Source: Actinomycetota bacterium (GTDB taxonomy: Bacteria; Actinomycetota; Humimicrobiia; Humimicrobiales; Humimicrobiaceae). From it: 6,630 nt of DNA. The DNA lies in contig JADHVN010000079.1 in assembly GCA_016783995.1 (NCBI GenBank), forward strand, positions 1 to 6,630. The letters are read 5' to 3'. Shown here piece after piece: positions 5,011-6,630 of this stretch; the first letter of the stretch is position 1; the number at the start of each line of letters is the position of its first letter. The notes beneath the pieces are model-generated. The model searched no databases and had not been told where the DNA came from. It saw nothing but the letters and a program-made list of their open reading frames with translations. Position numbers and translations under genes: made by a program.

Positions 5011-6384
5011 TCATCTTTTTTTACGATCTATATAATGGAGATGTTTTACAGTTCTCGAAGAATAAAATATAGCACTGACTAATGACCATACAGATATTGC
5101 AACTAATGACCAGAAAGGTGCATTTAGCAAAACACCTATTAAGATAAAGATTATATAACTGTTCTTTCTACCGTCAAATTTTCTGAATAGCCGTTCAATT
5201 CGTCCATAATCTGCTAATGGGAGTTCCTTTATTCCCTTCCCAAAAGCCTGTGCGCAATATTGAGAGAAACCATCAAACAGGAGTATGAATGTACACAGCA
5301 AAATTGCAGATGTTCCGTAGGCTTTTGATAAGTATATAGCTAAGGCGATATACCATGAATGCTCAAAAAGAAAATCAAATGCATGCTCCATTTTTCCAAT
5401 ATTTGAAAAAGATAATTTCACTCTTGAAAGTTTTCCGTCCACACCGTCCATAAACGAAACAATAAAGGTGAGGATAGAGGCAAACAATAGATACCCTTTG
5501 AAGAATAAAAATGTGGATGTAAAAGCAATTATGTTTGTTAGTATAGTAACCTGGTTTGGTGTAACCTGCGTGTTTGCCAATCTGCTTACAATAAAATTTT
5601 CTATTGGCTTATTCAAATAAGTTGCAAGCAAGTCATTTCTTCCTTTACAGGCATTCTCAATTAAAAGCTCCCTCGTTTTGATTAAATCTCTTTCTGTGTC
5701 AATATCTATCCAGAAAGCTTTGGTCTCCTTCCGCATGTTCGGGATATAGCTGTTAATTTGTGTGATGTCAAAAACTTGAGCATCTCTGTTCTTAGCAGCT
5801 TCAGCAATACCATGTGCAAGCTCAGTTTTTTCTTCTTTTATTACTTTCTCAATGTAAAAAAATATTTTTGGAGAGCAGAGAAATATACCAGTATCTATGC
5901 AATTTGATTCCTCTATTTTTTTGCCTATATCAACAATTATTCCTTCTTTTTCTAAAACTTTTGTATCGCCTGGCGTCGGTTCTTTTCTATCTACAGCTAA
6001 TGCAACAGATTTTTTTAAATCCTGGCTGATAAGTTCTTTCAGGATCCTGATATCAATAATGTGGTCTGACATTAACAATACAAAATTTTCATTTAATGAT
6101 TCTTTTGCCTTTAAGACAGAAATCCCGTTTCCTTTTTGCCATTCGGTATTTTCAATATAAATTATCTTTACATCGTATCTATTTCCATCACCCAGTTTTT
6201 CTTTTATTTTTTCTCCCAGATAACCGATAATTATTATAAATTCGTAAATACCAGCTTGTTTTGCGGTAATTATAACTCTTTCAATTAAAGAAAGGCCCAA
6301 AAGTTTAATTAGAGGTTTAGGTTTATTTTTAGTTAAACTTCCAAACCTGCTACCTTTTCCAGCAGCAATTATTATAGCTTTCAT
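5011..6384 (-). CDS. Fused inositol-1-phosphate cytidylyltransferase-like / CDP-alcohol phosphatidyltransferase
   Basis: Two domains are present. Numbering is from the ATG at 6384, giving 457 residues. Residues 1-245 are a nucleotidyltransferase: MKAIIIAAGKGSRFG (1-15), KPKPLIKLLGLSLIER (21-36), metal-binding D107 in LLMSDH and IDTGIF (163-168). Residues 258-457 are a membrane CDP-alcohol phosphatidyltransferase with several hydrophobic helices and the motif DGVDGKLSR (313-321). This architecture is that of the bifunctional enzyme that makes CDP-inositol and then couples it to inositol phosphate to give phosphorylated DIP. The neighbouring ino1 supports an inositol substrate. The second half of the motif is odd: canonical CDP-alcohol enzymes have R-x8-G-x3-D-x3-D, whereas here D337 is 16 residues after R321 and the final Asp is Glu (E341). 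The alcohol acceptor is therefore uncertain, and a phospholipid-type or phosphonate product is an alternative. I chose the ATG because families start at MKAIIIAAG; an in-frame GTG at 6399 would add five residues. Neither start has a clear ribosome binding site. Confidence 0.85.
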   Translation of the reverse strand: MKAIIIAAGKGSRFGSLTKNKPKPLIKLLGLSLIERVIITAKQAGIYEFIIIIGYLGEKIKEKLGDGNRYDVKIIYIENTEWQKGNGISVLKAKESLNENFVLLMSDHIIDIRILKELISQDLKKSVALAVDRKEPTPGDTKVLEKEGIIVDIGKKIEESNCIDTGIFLCSPKIFFYIEKVIKEEKTELAHGIAEAAKNRDAQVFDITQINSYIPNMRKETKAFWIDIDTERDLIKTRELLIENACKGRNDLLATYLNKPIENFIVSRLANTQVTPNQVTILTNIIAFTSTFLFFKGYLLFASILTFIVSFMDGVDGKLSRVKLSFSNIGKMEHAFDFLFEHSWYIALAIYLSKAYGTSAILLCTFILLFDGFSQYCAQAFGKGIKELPLADYGRIERLFRKFDGRKNSYIIFILIGVLLNAPFWSLVAISVWSLVSAIFYSSRTVKHLHYIDRKKR

Positions 6385-6459
6385 AATTGTATTTCGCACT
6401 TTTTAAAATGAGCGATCTTCTTTAGTCCAGATATCTTATATTAAAATAAATATTCTAGG

Positions 6460-6630
6460 TTAAACTTTAGCAAATTCCAGTAGCATTTTTCTAGCTTGAT
6501 CATCATCAAATTGCTTAACTGGAGACTTGAAAAGATAGGCACTCGCTTCAATAATAGGTCCAGATAATTTTTTATCAAGAGCTACCTTTGCCGCCCTAAC
6601 CCCATCCATAATTACTCCCGCAGAATTAGG
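6460..6630 (-). CDS. ino1: myo-Inositol-1-phosphate synthase, C-terminal fragment
   Basis: This is the last 56 residues of a protein whose start lies beyond the right edge; the stop is TAA at 6462-6460. The sequence PNSAGVIMDGVRAAKVALDK, followed by LSGPIIEASAYLFKSP, is the characteristic end of inositol-3-phosphate synthase, where DSPNSAGV and a SAYxxKxPP-like stretch are conserved near the C-terminus. The enzyme converts glucose 6-phosphate to inositol 1-phosphate with NAD+ as an internal redox cofactor. Its active-site lysines and Rossmann fold are outside the window. It ends 75 bases before the ATG of the cytidylyltransferase fusion gene on the same strand, with no terminator between, so the two are probably co-transcribed and catalyse successive steps. 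Confidence 0.88.
   Translation of the reverse strand, partial: PNSAGVIMDGVRAAKVALDKKLSGPIIEASAYLFKSPVKQFDDDQARKMLLEFAKV

Noticed and set aside
5814..6160. Two overlapping open frames on the plus strand
   Set aside because: Both are antisense to the conserved nucleotidyltransferase domain, and their low-complexity Leu/Phe/Ser translations are typical of antisense AT-rich DNA.
6385..6399. A GTG start at 6399 for the cytidylyltransferase fusion gene
   Set aside because: It adds five residues ahead of MKAIIIAAG, has no ribosome binding site, and the family normally starts at that Met. It cannot be excluded.
1..6630. CRISPR array, tRNA or rRNA genes, intact transposase
   Set aside because: No regularly spaced repeats, cloverleaf-like sequence, rRNA core motif or complete transposase was seen on either strand by eye.

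Overview
The window is AT-rich bacterial DNA. Its Shine-Dalgarno sites are strong; one is complementary to 12 bases of the 16S rRNA 3' end. At the right edge are the genes for making inositol 1-phosphate and coupling it to a CDP-alcohol. This pathway is best known for the heat and osmotic-stress solute di-myo-inositol phosphate (DIP) in thermophiles such as Thermotogota and Archaeoglobus. An anaerobic thermophile or deep-subsurface bacterium (Thermotogota- or Atribacterota-like) would fit, but the window alone cannot settle the taxonomy.

Layout. (1) 1-645, plus strand: 3' end of a secreted, acidic, multi-domain surface protein ending in a DNRLRE-like beta-sandwich. (2) 751-2351, plus strand: a two-gene unit with a candidate promoter, a stomatin/SPFH membrane protein, a small three-helix membrane protein with a near-perfect ribosome binding site, and a hairpin terminator. 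(3) 2324-4870, minus strand: a 648-residue methyltransferase fused to a D-Ala-D-Ala-ligase-like ATP-grasp domain. It is bracketed by mobile-element debris: the decayed C-terminus of a large serine recombinase overlaps its 3' end, and a frameshifted phage/transposase-type helix-turn-helix gene lies upstream. (4) 4982-6630, minus strand: the 3' end of an inositol-phosphate synthase gene (ino1) followed by a cytidylyltransferase/CDP-alcohol phosphotransferase fusion gene, probably one operon, with a hairpin after the second gene.

How the genes work together. Inositol-phosphate synthase makes inositol 1-phosphate from glucose 6-phosphate. The downstream bifunctional enzyme would activate it with CTP and condense CDP-inositol with a second alcohol. 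If that alcohol is inositol phosphate the product leads to DIP, but the phosphotransferase active-site motif departs from the canonical pattern. The stomatin pair is probably a membrane-organising unit; its small partner is not the usual NfeD.

Points most worth a second look are the two unannotated gene remnants flanking the methyltransferase-ATP-grasp gene, the shifted and Asp-to-Glu CDP-alcohol motif, and a 12-bp perfect inverted repeat inside the recombinase remnant. I did not find a CRISPR array, an RNA gene or an intact mobile element.
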